NCBI GenBank assembly: GCA_030388825.1
Contig: CP128835.1
Span: 3,094,001-3,158,000, forward strand
Direction: 5' to 3'
Source of the DNA: Rossellomorea sp. AcN35-11
GTDB taxonomy: Bacteria > Bacillota > Bacilli > Bacillales > Bacillaceae_B
DNA length: 64,000 nucleotides
The first letter of the stretch is position 1. Every line of letters starts with the position of its first letter. Under the pieces are notes generated by a model. It was given only the letters and a program-made list of their open reading frames with translations, was not told where the DNA came from and did no database searches. This document shows, piece by piece, positions 34,653 to 43,670 of the stretch. Position numbers and translations under genes: made by a program.

Positions 34653-35989
34653 AGGAACTATATTTCCCCTATCCTTACGTAGTATCTGCCCTAGACAACT
34701 ATTACGGGATAAAAGCAAAGACAATTACGACAAAATTAAAGGACTCCGACAAGGGGTCTAAACGCAGGAAGAAAGACCGTAAGAAGAAAAGCAAATCTGA
34801 AAAAACGAAGCGAAAAACAGACAATAAGAAACTTTCCATTCTGATTGCAACTTTTTGGGACTATCCCCATACGGGCGGTTTATCCAACTACATTACAAGC
34901 ATGCGTGATGGTCTGCGTGCTTTAGGTCATAAAGTTGATATCATTTCTCCAAATCAGTTTTCTCAAAGCAAAGTGGAAAAATTGCGGGAAGTTGTTGTTC
35001 CCGAACTAAAGAACTTTTTTCAAAATAGGTATGGAACGTATACGAGTAAGATCATTCAGAGCTGCCGACTCCTCTATATTTATGAGCAGATGATGAAAAC
35101 AATTAAATTGGAAAAATACGACATTCTTCATGCTCAGGATTTATTTACAGCCAACATTTTAGGAAGATTTAACGAAAATCTAAATAAGCCGCTTCTATTT
35201 ACCCCCCACGGCATGTTTACTCTAAGCCGTGTAAAGTTCAACCGGATTGAAAAAGGATCTGAAGAAGAGGTGTACTACAAAGAAATAGAAAAGAAGGCGA
35301 TTGACTATGCAACCCATCTGGTGATTTTGAGTGACTCTTTCCGTGATCCATTGAGATCACTTGGTGCGAATCCTGCCAAGATGACGACCATTAATACAGG
35401 AATTGATTTTAAATCAATGGCGCGAGTCGAGAAAAAAGGAAAGGTTGTCATTTCGTGTATTGCCAGACTTGGTCCAAGAAAAGGACATTCCGATTTATTT
35501 AATGCCCTTTCCCGGATAAAGACTGTAAGTACAGATATAGAAGTCCAAATTGTCGGAGACGGGGAAATGCGGGAAACACTCGAAGCTCAAGTTCAATCTT
35601 TAAGACTGTCAAACGTCCGATTCTTAGGTAAACGAGATGATATCCCTGCTATTTTAAGCAAAACGGATATTTTTGTTCTGCCAACTATCAATGACAATTT
35701 ACCGATATCAATCATAGAAGCCATGCATAGCGGTTCTGCCATACTTACAACCGATTGTGGCGGCATCACGGAAATCATCCATCATAATGATACAGGCATC
35801 ATTGTACAACCTGGAAATGTCAGTCAGTTGGCCAACCACCTCAAACACTTGATTACAAATGAGCCGCTACGGAGGAAACTGGGCAGCAACGCTTCTCTAT
35901 ATGCCAGAAAACATCTCACTCGTGAAGCTATGATTGGGAAGATTGTTGAGACTTACCAAAGTCTATTCGTTTCAGGAGGGGAAATATGA
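34649..35989 (+). CDS. GT4 glycosyltransferase, YtcC-like
   Basis: 446 residues. The first ~30 residues (LYFPYPYVVSALDNYYGI) are followed by a Lys-rich linker (residues 37-67, KRRKKDRKKKSK) and then a GT-B fold: ILIATFWDYPHTGGLSNYI (acceptor domain start), HAQDLF, VISCIARLGPRKGHSDLF and the donor-binding LPTINDNLPISIIEAMHSG with the E-x7-E pattern. This matches retaining GT4 enzymes such as B. subtilis YtcC. It overlaps both neighbours by four bases (ATGA), so translation is coupled. It is a tandem paralogue of the gene at 38251. Donor and acceptor are unknown. Confidence 0.88.
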   Translation: MKELYFPYPYVVSALDNYYGIKAKTITTKLKDSDKGSKRRKKDRKKKSKSEKTKRKTDNKKLSILIATFWDYPHTGGLSNYITSMRDGLRALGHKVDIISPNQFSQSKVEKLREVVVPELKNFFQNRYGTYTSKIIQSCRLLYIYEQMMKTIKLEKYDILHAQDLFTANILGRFNENLNKPLLFTPHGMFTLSRVKFNRIEKGSEEEVYYKEIEKKAIDYATHLVILSDSFRDPLRSLGANPAKMTTINTGIDFKSMARVEKKGKVVISCIARLGPRKGHSDLFNALSRIKTVSTDIEVQIVGDGEMRETLEAQVQSLRLSNVRFLGKRDDIPAILSKTDIFVLPTINDNLPISIIEAMHSGSAILTTDCGGITEIIHHNDTGIIVQPGNVSQLANHLKHLITNEPLRRKLGSNASLYARKHLTREAMIGKIVETYQSLFVSGGEI

Positions 35990-37161
35990 AGTCATCTAAT
36001 CCAGCAGTTGTCCTTGATTTAAGCGCAAATGGGGTTGGGATCATCCATGCTCTTTCCACGAAAGGAATTGATGTTTACGCATTTGATACTGCCGGCCCCC
36101 ATTCAAGGGGAAAATCAAGACTTGCCACCTGTGGGGTATGTCCAAGCCCCTTAACCCAAGAAACTGAGCTGCTCTCCTTTCTAAAAGATGTAGCGATGCA
36201 ACTTGAAGATAAGCCCGTTCTATACGCAGGTGCAGATGATTATGTGGTCTTTATCTCTAAATTCAGAGATCAATTGTCACAGTATTACTTATTTCTATAT
36301 CCAGACCACTCTTTGATTATGGATCTATTAGATAAGAAAAAAACCTATGAACTAGCCTTGAAACATCATGTACCGACAGCGAAAACCTTTTTTGTGGAAA
36401 ACGAAGAGCAACTTGAAGAAGCAATCGGTCAATTAGAATTTCCTTGTATTCTAAAGCCTGTATTCGGGCACGAATTCAGAAAACATGTAAATAAAAAGGC
36501 CATTCATATACAAGACGCCATTCAATTAAAGAAAATCTTTCCTATATACAGGAAATTTGGAGAGCTTATCATTCAGGAAATCATCCCTGGAGATAACAAA
36601 TGCTTCTATAAAGTAGCCACATTCTATAATGAAGAGATGGAATTGCTCGCCCTCTTCACACTTCAAAAAAACCACCAATTCCCGGCTCAGTTTGGAACGG
36701 GGGCGCATATCGTAAGCAAGCGAATACCAGAACTTGTAGAAGCAGGTGTTCCATTATTAAAAACCCTTGGGCTAAAAGGAGTCAGTATGATTGAATATAA
36801 AAAGGACCCGCGGGACGGACAATATAAGCTCATCGAAATCAATCCACGTTTCTGGCTTACCCATAGTTTGACAGGGCATTCCGGAGTGGACTTTGCCTAT
36901 CAGTATTATCTGTACCTTACTGGTAAAAACCCCTCCCCTCAATTGCAGCAGGTAGAAGGAGTTCAATGGATTTACCTTGTTCGTTACTTCCTTACCTTTC
37001 TTGAAAAAAGGAAGAACGGTGAAATGAACCTTATAGATTTTTTCAATGGGTTAAGAGGGAGAAAGGTCTTCGCTCTTTTTGCTTTGAAGGATCCAATGCC
37101 CTTTATAAGGAGTACCACATCTCACTTATGGAATGCATTTAAAAGAAAACGAAAGGAGTGA
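35986..37161 (+). CDS. ATP-grasp ligase
   Basis: 391 residues. After an N-terminal pre-ATP-grasp domain (VVLDLSANGVGIIHALS), the ATP-grasp region shows FPCILKPVFGHEFRK (lysine of the large loop), LIIQEIIPGD (hinge) and KLIEINPRFW (metal-binding Glu and Asn). Enzymes of this fold join a carboxylate to an amine or similar nucleophile through an acyl phosphate. Placed among glycosyltransferases, it may attach an amino acid or acid sugar to the glycan; that is inference. It overlaps the upstream GT by four bases and runs to within eight bases of the next start. Confidence 0.88.
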   Translation: MKSSNPAVVLDLSANGVGIIHALSTKGIDVYAFDTAGPHSRGKSRLATCGVCPSPLTQETELLSFLKDVAMQLEDKPVLYAGADDYVVFISKFRDQLSQYYLFLYPDHSLIMDLLDKKKTYELALKHHVPTAKTFFVENEEQLEEAIGQLEFPCILKPVFGHEFRKHVNKKAIHIQDAIQLKKIFPIYRKFGELIIQEIIPGDNKCFYKVATFYNEEMELLALFTLQKNHQFPAQFGTGAHIVSKRIPELVEAGVPLLKTLGLKGVSMIEYKKDPRDGQYKLIEINPRFWLTHSLTGHSGVDFAYQYYLYLTGKNPSPQLQQVEGVQWIYLVRYFLTFLEKRKNGEMNLIDFFNGLRGRKVFALFALKDPMPFIRSTTSHLWNAFKRKRKE

Positions 37162-37168
37162 TTGCGTT

Positions 37169-38230
37169 TTGTACACACCAAAAGAAGTGTATGCCCACTT
37201 CCAAAAACATGCAATTGAAGAAAAGCTCTCTGCCTCACTCGGGAATAAAGTGACCATCCTTCCCGGATCAATCCAAAACCTTAAATCCACCAAAAGAAGC
37301 AGCATTTATCAGATCCAGTTACAGAAGAATACAGACATCTACCCCATCATCTTCAAAATCTACCATTCTACCAAATACAAGAATGAAATCGAAATCAATG
37401 TTTATAGTCAAGCTTACCCAGTATTAAAGGATTTTCTTCCTGAAATATATTTAATGGAGAAAATAGGGAGTGATACTTGGGTATTCATGGAGTTCGTCCG
37501 TCAAATTCGGGGGCAGCTGACATTCACACCCAAGCACTTTGATTACATTATCCCTACCCTTGCAAAACTTCATGCCCACACTTTTGAGGGGAATTTCAAG
37601 AAAGAAAAAAACATCTTCCAGTCATGGTTTCCCCTCTACAGTTCACCAAAAATGAAAAAAGACCGGGAGAAATTCATCACCAATACTGTGACGTTTCTAG
37701 ATAGGGCCAAAAAAGATAAGCAATTAAAAGACATAATCAAGCCACATTACAAATCATTAACAACTCTGTACAGAACCGGTCCAGACTTTTTCCCGGAATT
37801 ATTGGACAGCGGTTCTTCCATTACTCATGGGGATCTTCATATGCAGAACATCTGCTCAAAAGATGTCAGTAAAAATGAGCCTTGGGAGATACAATTCATC
37901 GATTGGGAGTCAGCCAAATATTCACCGACCTGGTTTGATATGATTGTTCTGGTAGAAATTTTACTTGGATTCAGGAAAGATTGGCAAAAGAATGCAGAAG
38001 AGATTCGCACCCATACAGTGGATGTTTATACGAAGGAAATGAAAAAATACGGCATCGAATTCAGCACCAAGCCCATTCATTTATATAAAATGGCCTATCT
38101 GCAACGCACTCTTGAAAAGGGATTACACACTCAGCTTAGACGTATTTTCGATAATCGTGGAGGTGAACTCCTTCCCTATCACTTAGAAAAAATTTCAACA
38201 TGGGGAAGTGAGCTGGGAATTTATAAATAA
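37169..38230 (+). CDS. CotS-like spore-coat kinase (APH fold)
   Basis: 353 residues. The open frame begins inside the upstream gene, but GGAG nine to ten bases before TTG 37169 (LYTPKEVYAHF) points to that start. The kinase fold is complete: IFKIYHSTKYKNEI (ATP Lys), VFMEFVRQI (hinge), HGDLHMQNIC (catalytic loop, about residue 220) and FIDWESAKYSPTWFD (metal Asp). It resembles the CotS/CotI/YutH group of coat-associated APH-like proteins of Bacillus. In this operon it may phosphorylate a sugar or a coat protein; the substrate is not known. Confidence 0.82.
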   Translation: MYTPKEVYAHFQKHAIEEKLSASLGNKVTILPGSIQNLKSTKRSSIYQIQLQKNTDIYPIIFKIYHSTKYKNEIEINVYSQAYPVLKDFLPEIYLMEKIGSDTWVFMEFVRQIRGQLTFTPKHFDYIIPTLAKLHAHTFEGNFKKEKNIFQSWFPLYSSPKMKKDREKFITNTVTFLDRAKKDKQLKDIIKPHYKSLTTLYRTGPDFFPELLDSGSSITHGDLHMQNICSKDVSKNEPWEIQFIDWESAKYSPTWFDMIVLVEILLGFRKDWQKNAEEIRTHTVDVYTKEMKKYGIEFSTKPIHLYKMAYLQRTLEKGLHTQLRRIFDNRGGELLPYHLEKISTWGSELGIYK

Positions 38231-38250
38231 AAATGAAAGGATGAGAATAC

Positions 38251-39528
38251 TTGAGTAGCATGCCCCCTCTCAACATTCATCCCTCCCTTTTGTCCATCAT
38301 GGATCAGTATTATAAAGTGGAACGAGACAATGAGGAGTCCTTCACAATTCAACCATTTGGTCAGAAAACAGAAGGCGATGATTCCAAGCCATTGAAAATC
38401 TTATACGTTACGTTTTTTCAATATCCTCATACAGGCGGTTTATCTCATTACATCACTTCCATTAAAAACGGCTTTGAAAAGGCCGGTCATAGTGTAGATG
38501 TCCTGGCACCCAACCACATGTCTTCAGAACAACTGGAAGAATGGGTCCCCCAGGCGGCTTCTGAAGCCCGAAACTTTATGACTGAACGTTATGGAAAGAC
38601 CAATGAAAAAATCGTTAAAAATTTAAGTTTTTTACATGTATTCGAACTCTTTTTGAAAGAAAAAAATCTCCAGCAATATGACATCATACACGCTCAAGAC
38701 TTATTTGCCATTTTCATCCTGGGTCACTTAAACCAAACGTATCAAAAACCTTTATTCTTTACGCCTCACGGATTCTTTACGAAAAGCAGATTAAAATTCG
38801 ATAAAATGCAGAAAGGCTCCCTCGAGGAAGCATATTTCACTCAACTTGAGAAAATAGGGATTGAAGCAAGTACGGAAATCATTTTGATTGCCGATTCCTT
38901 CCGATCTAACCTTAAGGAATTCGGTGCAACAGATGAAAAGATGATTACCGTTCATACAGGTATCGACTATGATCCCCTCCCAAAGAAAAATCACGAAAAC
39001 ATCATCCTGACATGTGTTTCCCGACTTTCCCCGCGTAAAGGGCATGGGTTACTCTTAGAAGCATTATCCTTGTTACGTGAACATCTGACAAACGTTGAGG
39101 TGTGGATTGTCGGGGATGGTGTCATGAAGGATCATCTGGTGAAACAAGCACAAGAATTACAATTGGACAACGTGATCTTTTGGGGAAATCGCAACGATAT
39201 ACCAAACATTCTATCCATGTCGGACATCTATGTATTAGCGACGGTTAATGACAATTTTCCCCTATCCGTCATGGAGGCAATGTTTTCTCAACAAGCCGTG
39301 ATTTCCACCACGTGTGGTGGGATCCCTGAAATGGTTCAGCATGAAATTACAGGCATCCTTTGTGATCCCGGGAATGTCGAACAGCTTGCACATGCGATCA
39401 AACGTTTTATAACAAAGAAAGAAGAACGTGAACGCTTTGCCAACACCGCTCAATCCTATGCCCGTCAACACTTGTCCAGTCACATCATGACGAGGAAAAT
39501 GGAACGAATCTATCAAACCTATATATGA
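38251..39528 (+). CDS. GT4 glycosyltransferase, second YtcC-like copy
   Basis: 425 residues, clearly a paralogue of the gene at 34649: ILYVTFFQYPHTGGLSHYI, YDIIHAQDLF, FTPHGFF, CVSRLSPRKGHGLLLEAL and LATVNDNFPLSVMEAM align along the whole length. It lacks the Lys-rich linker. It starts at TTG 38251, with AAGGATG at good spacing; the ATG three codons later is too far from the SD. A GT-B retaining enzyme; substrates unknown. Two related enzymes in one operon suggest sequential sugars of similar type or alternative donors. Confidence 0.88.
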   Translation: MSSMPPLNIHPSLLSIMDQYYKVERDNEESFTIQPFGQKTEGDDSKPLKILYVTFFQYPHTGGLSHYITSIKNGFEKAGHSVDVLAPNHMSSEQLEEWVPQAASEARNFMTERYGKTNEKIVKNLSFLHVFELFLKEKNLQQYDIIHAQDLFAIFILGHLNQTYQKPLFFTPHGFFTKSRLKFDKMQKGSLEEAYFTQLEKIGIEASTEIILIADSFRSNLKEFGATDEKMITVHTGIDYDPLPKKNHENIILTCVSRLSPRKGHGLLLEALSLLREHLTNVEVWIVGDGVMKDHLVKQAQELQLDNVIFWGNRNDIPNILSMSDIYVLATVNDNFPLSVMEAMFSQQAVISTTCGGIPEMVQHEITGILCDPGNVEQLAHAIKRFITKKEERERFANTAQSYARQHLSSHIMTRKMERIYQTYI

Positions 39529-39544
39529 AGAAAGGAGACTCTAC

Positions 39545-39580
39545 ATGAGGGAAAACATACTGGTCCATGAGCAAATATGA
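39545..39580 (+). CDS. Possible 11-codon coupling ORF before the epimerase
   Basis: AAAGGAGACTCTAC precedes ATG 39545 (MRENILVHEQI), which stops in TGA at 39578-39580, overlapping the epimerase ATG at 39577. The epimerase start itself has no good SD, so re-initiation is plausible. Confidence 0.3.
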   Translation: MRENILVHEQI

Positions 39581-40497
39581 AGATTTTAGTCACTGGCGGA
39601 GCAGGATTTATAGGTTCACACCTGGTAGATTTGCTGCTATCTGAGGGTCATACACCTATTATTCTAGATGATTTATCCAATGGCAGTGAGGCGAACGTGC
39701 CAAGCGGAGTGAAACTATATCGAAAAGATATATTATCGGATAAAGTGGAACATATTTTCAAAAAAGAAAAACCAGACATCGTTATGCACCTGGCTGCTCA
39801 GGTTAATGTAGATAGATCAATGGAAAACCCCGCAGAAGATGCTGCAATCAATGTATTGGGAACTGTGAGATTGTTAGAGTACAGTATAAAATATGGTGTA
39901 AAAAAATTCATCTTCTCCTCTTCATGTGCTGTATACGGATATACAAATGAAGTGATCCACGAAGAAAGTCCTACTAGCCCCATTTCCTTTTACGGAACGT
40001 CTAAATTGGTGTCAGAAACCTATATCAAGTTGTTTCACAGGTTATATCATATTCCCTATACGATCCTTCGATACGCAAATGTATATGGGCCGAGACAGCG
40101 AACTGATGGTGAAGGCGGAGTGATCAGCATTTTCATTGATCAGCTGTTAAGTGATGAAACACCTGTCATTTACGGAGATGGCAACCAGACAAGGGACTTT
40201 GTCTACGTAGAAGACGTAGCCCGTGCAAACCTTCTTTCGGTTTCAAACGCTGATAACCTAGTCGTTAATATCGGTTCTGGCAGCCAAACATCCGTAAACC
40301 TGCTCTTTACCCTGCTTTCAAACCTGCTCAACTTATCTAAAACACCTACCTATGTATCAAAACGTAACGGGGATATTATGCACAGCCAGCTAACAAACGC
40401 AAAAGCATCTGAAAATCTCTCTTGGGAACCTAAGTATGACCTGATTTCTGGATTAGAGCACACATTGGCCTATTTCAAAGAAAGAAAAAGAGAGTGA
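39577..40497 (+). CDS. NAD-dependent nucleotide-sugar epimerase, YtcB-like
   Basis: 306 residues, extended SDR. TGGAGFIGSHL (residues 6-16) binds NAD, the catalytic S-x-Y-x-x-x-K appears as SFYGTSK with upstream SSSCAVYG, and YANVYGPRQ plus GDGNQTRDFVYVEDVA are the substrate-binding signatures of UDP-glucose 4-epimerase and related enzymes. B. subtilis YtcB is the likely counterpart. It supplies an activated sugar for the two glycosyltransferases and closes the operon. Exact sugar unknown. Confidence 0.9.
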   Translation: MKILVTGGAGFIGSHLVDLLLSEGHTPIILDDLSNGSEANVPSGVKLYRKDILSDKVEHIFKKEKPDIVMHLAAQVNVDRSMENPAEDAAINVLGTVRLLEYSIKYGVKKFIFSSSCAVYGYTNEVIHEESPTSPISFYGTSKLVSETYIKLFHRLYHIPYTILRYANVYGPRQRTDGEGGVISIFIDQLLSDETPVIYGDGNQTRDFVYVEDVARANLLSVSNADNLVVNIGSGSQTSVNLLFTLLSNLLNLSKTPTYVSKRNGDIMHSQLTNAKASENLSWEPKYDLISGLEHTLAYFKERKRE

Positions 40498-40518
40498 ACT
40501 TTTTCAGGCGCAATCATG

Positions 40519-40560
40519 AAAAGGGAAGAGAGCCTGGATCTATCCTGACTCTTTTCCCTT
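40519..40560 (+). terminator. Terminator of the sugar operon
   Basis: AAAAGGGAAGAG pairs with CTCTTTTCCCTT (with a bulge) between the convergent epimerase and HemY-like genes. Confidence 0.6.
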
Positions 40561-40565
40561 TCTGA

Positions 40566-41963
40566 TTAAGCCTTGTCTTTTAATTTGTCCATAATCCAAT
40601 CAGCCGTTTTCAGACCATTTTGAATACACGCTCCGATGCCGACTCCATAGTAGGAAGCTCCCGCTATCTTCACACCAGGCCACCCTGTTGAGAGCTTGTT
40701 TTCCAACGAATTCACCGACTGACTGTGTTCAAGATGATAATTCGGCATCAAGTCCGTCCATTTCGTCACTTCTACAGAAATGGGTTCCCCTGTTATACCG
40801 ATACTCTTTCTGATATCCAGCAGTGCCGTACTTATAAGTTCTGCCTCGTTACATAGCTGTATCTTGTCATAATCAGGATTGGTGCTTTTATAAAAAAGTC
40901 TCACTAAAAGTTTTTGATTTTGAGACGTATGCTTCCATTTCCGGCTTGTCCATGTACATGCGTCACATTTCACTTCTCCACCATTTGATACGATAAATCC
41001 TGTCCCATCAGCAGGAAGCTCTTCGTCTGGAATATTAAACCCGAGGTAGATTGAAATTAAGGAAGAGTTTTTCAACTCATTGAACTCAGGTTCCAACTCC
41101 TCGTGATCGAGGATCTTTTGGGTTACATCATGAGGTGTGGCAAATATTACATAATCCGCTTGAATATTCGATTGGTCATTCAGTGTCAGCTCGTATTGAG
41201 CATTCTTCTTTTTTAACTTATTTACTTTGACACCCTTTAAAATAGCCGCACCAGAACAAGCTTCTTCTAAACGATCAATGATCGTTGATAACCCATGTTC
41301 AAACGAAAGAAACTTTTTATTTGAGGTACCTTGGAATTTTGTTTTGTTTTCAGTTAAACCTTTCATAATACTGCCGTATTCATTTTTATAATCCAGCAAA
41401 TACGGTAGTGTAGTAGCCATGTTCAATCCATATAAATCGCCGGAATATACTCCGGATAACACTGGAGCAATTTGCTTCTCTACCATCTCCTTACCAAGAA
41501 AGGCTTCTAGGAAATCACCGATGGAATCTTCTTTCGTGAAGTGTTCGTTCTTCGAATCAAGGTCTTTTAGTGCTGCTCTCTTCCCTTCTTCTGAGACCAG
41601 GGTGCTTTCATTAAGGGAGTCCACAGTCATAGGGATTCCAAAAATTGTATCCTGAGGAATCTTATGCAGCTTCTCATTGGTATATATGTAGGATGTTCCA
41701 GTTTCATTGTAGACGAGTTCATCTTGAAGGTTCAGTTCCTCAATGAGAGGCATGACACCTTCATGGCGTGCAACGATGGAGTCTGCACCAGCTTCCATAA
41801 TGAATTCTTCATCTCTTACAGTGACGATTTTGCCTCCTAATTGCTGTTTACCCTCAATAAGGATTAGGTCGATGTCTGATTCATGCTCTTTGGACATTTT
41901 CTTTAGATGGTATAGTGCTGTTAAACCTGTTATTCCTCCACCTACGACAACTACTGTCTTCAT
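40566..41963 (-). CDS. hemY: HemY/CgoX-type coproporphyrinogen (protoporphyrinogen) oxidase
   Basis: 465 residues. The FAD-binding VVVGGGITGLTALYHL (residues 4-19) and GGKIVTVRDEEFIMEAGADS match HemY; the C-terminal GWPGVKIAGASYYGVGIG and CIQNGLKTAD complete the family pattern. In Gram-positive bacteria this enzyme oxidises coproporphyrinogen III to coproporphyrin III for haem synthesis. The gene is not next to hemE or hemH, so it is either a second copy or a split operon. It is a single gene between SpoIIP and the spore-sugar operon. B. subtilis HemY has nearly the same length (about 470). Confidence 0.88.
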   Translation of the reverse strand: MKTVVVVGGGITGLTALYHLKKMSKEHESDIDLILIEGKQQLGGKIVTVRDEEFIMEAGADSIVARHEGVMPLIEELNLQDELVYNETGTSYIYTNEKLHKIPQDTIFGIPMTVDSLNESTLVSEEGKRAALKDLDSKNEHFTKEDSIGDFLEAFLGKEMVEKQIAPVLSGVYSGDLYGLNMATTLPYLLDYKNEYGSIMKGLTENKTKFQGTSNKKFLSFEHGLSTIIDRLEEACSGAAILKGVKVNKLKKKNAQYELTLNDQSNIQADYVIFATPHDVTQKILDHEELEPEFNELKNSSLISIYLGFNIPDEELPADGTGFIVSNGGEVKCDACTWTSRKWKHTSQNQKLLVRLFYKSTNPDYDKIQLCNEAELISTALLDIRKSIGITGEPISVEVTKWTDLMPNYHLEHSQSVNSLENKLSTGWPGVKIAGASYYGVGIGACIQNGLKTADWIMDKLKDKA

Positions 41964-42176
41964 ATGATATCCACTCCATTAATTGCGTTTATGTATACAG
42001 GTTATCACGTTTTTCAATGATTCAAAAACGATTCTGTGTCTGAATTGGTAAAAATGAGCCCGGGAAAACAAATGGGGATATACTCTTGAAATTTTCATTC
42101 CAATCGTTGTCATAAACGAGTCCTTTACTTCAGCATTCACTTCTTCCATAAAGAGGAGCCAGTTTCTTAAAGATGA

Positions 42177-42200
42177 GACGTGCACCAAATAGTGCACGTC
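42177..42200 (-). terminator. Hairpin after the SpoIIP gene
   Basis: GACGTGCAC/GTGCACGTC perfect 9-bp stem with a 6-base loop, 14 bases beyond the stop; no strong U-run. Confidence 0.5.
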
Positions 42201-42213
42201 AAGCGTCTACTCG

Positions 42214-43377
42214 TTATTGAGCATTTACTTCAACAGCATCTTTCCTATAATATTCTGCAAAAACCTCAGCGAATGCTTCAGTAGAATTGTATAATTCCAC
42301 CAGGTTGTTTTCTACTCCCCCGAACTCTAAGAGCATGGCACGTTCCGTGAGATCCTGGTTATAGATTCCATTTCCTTCTGTTCTGGTTTTTACGAAAACT
42401 CCCCGGCTGATTCCTGGATATTTCTCTTCCAATTTAGCATTCAATTCTTTGGCAATTTTCAGGTTCTTTTCGAAGTTCTTATTTTCTTTCCCCACGATAA
42501 AAAATAAACGGGCATAATTCTTACCATTTATGGTTTTGGTTGTGATACTGCGAGGCATGGAATCCCGGTGGATATCGATAAGATAAGTCAGGTCGTCATT
42601 TTGAGCGATTGCTTCTTGGACCAACCCCCTTGATAATTGATAAGATTCATTGTATGTCCAAGATTTATCTTTTAGTGCCTGATTTATATCCGTTTTATCC
42701 TGAACTGCCCCTATCCCCCGAGCTTCGAGCTCCTGCTTTAATTTAGACCCTACGGCAATAACATTAACCTTCTCATTTGTACTGGCCGGGTTTTTGGAAT
42801 CATTATTTTTAATCAATGGACTGAAAGCTTCCCAGCTGTGTGAATGGTAGATATAGACGGACTTTTCAGCGATTTCCTCAACTCCTTCTCCCGAGTTGTG
42901 GTTCGCCTCATCAATTTGACTCTGGTCAATTTCCTGATCCTTCAGCTGATCTTCGGTAGGTGCGGGTGATTCATTGGGAAGGTTGGTAATATCTGTCCCT
43001 TTACCCGCAACGGCTATGTGAGTATGATAATTCTCTATTCCTGGAATTTCTCTGCCAAATAGACTGCGAGCATCAAGAAGTGACACATTCGTAACACTTT
43101 CCAACCAGTCAAAATCATTATTTAATGCTTCTTCATTCTCGACACGTAACCCCGTCAATTCTTGTGATAAGAGCATAAGGAAAGTTTCCTTCGGTACAAG
43201 CTCAGACAAGGAGGAATACAATAAACTATCCACCCTCAGTTTTATGGCCGTTGACGATATCAACCAAACTGTCAAGTACATGAGGATGATCCCAATCAAC
43301 AGGACCCGGATGATGGCTTTCATAGAGACGAACACTAGCGGAACCAGGCTATTATTGTTTCGAGACTTATACGGCAT
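42214..43377 (-). CDS. spoIIP: Stage II sporulation protein P
   Basis: 387 residues. One N-terminal TM segment (AIIRVLLIGIILMYLTVWLI) anchors it; the C-terminal amidase/endopeptidase domain has YIYHSHSWEAF (about residue 176), LIDIHRDSMPR and MLLEFGGVENNLVEL, the zinc and catalytic residues of SpoIIP. With SpoIID and SpoIIM it degrades septal peptidoglycan during engulfment. Its genomic place, away from gpr and next to a HemY-like gene, suggests a second SpoIIP-type gene. ATG 43377 with GGGG upstream is preferred to TTG 43380. Confidence 0.92.
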   Translation of the reverse strand: MPYKSRNNNSLVPLVFVSMKAIIRVLLIGIILMYLTVWLISSTAIKLRVDSLLYSSLSELVPKETFLMLLSQELTGLRVENEEALNNDFDWLESVTNVSLLDARSLFGREIPGIENYHTHIAVAGKGTDITNLPNESPAPTEDQLKDQEIDQSQIDEANHNSGEGVEEIAEKSVYIYHSHSWEAFSPLIKNNDSKNPASTNEKVNVIAVGSKLKQELEARGIGAVQDKTDINQALKDKSWTYNESYQLSRGLVQEAIAQNDDLTYLIDIHRDSMPRSITTKTINGKNYARLFFIVGKENKNFEKNLKIAKELNAKLEEKYPGISRGVFVKTRTEGNGIYNQDLTERAMLLEFGGVENNLVELYNSTEAFAEVFAEYYRKDAVEVNAQ

Positions 43378-43670
43378 CAACAGTACCCCTATATAAAGTA
43401 TTTAATAGTTCACTTTATGCAGAAGACTGATAGAGTAGAAGACTTTTTCTGGAACTGGTTCTATTATTAAATTTATCCCCCCTTTTCACCCCAGCCTCTC
43501 GTGAAAAATAAGGTAGGGGAGTTTCTAATCGACTGTGACAATCAGCCCGTTTTCGCTTTATTAGAACAAACGTTTCTATTCATATATATTTATGTTATAA
43601 TAAAAGTTCATAGGGTCTAAGAGACTGTATTTAGTCAATCCCTCGAGCAATTAGAAGGGAGACATATTGA

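Noticed and set aside
41979-42197. Minus-strand 72-codon frame between hemY and spoIIP genes
   Set aside because: Its start lies inside the post-spoIIP hairpin and no SD is present.
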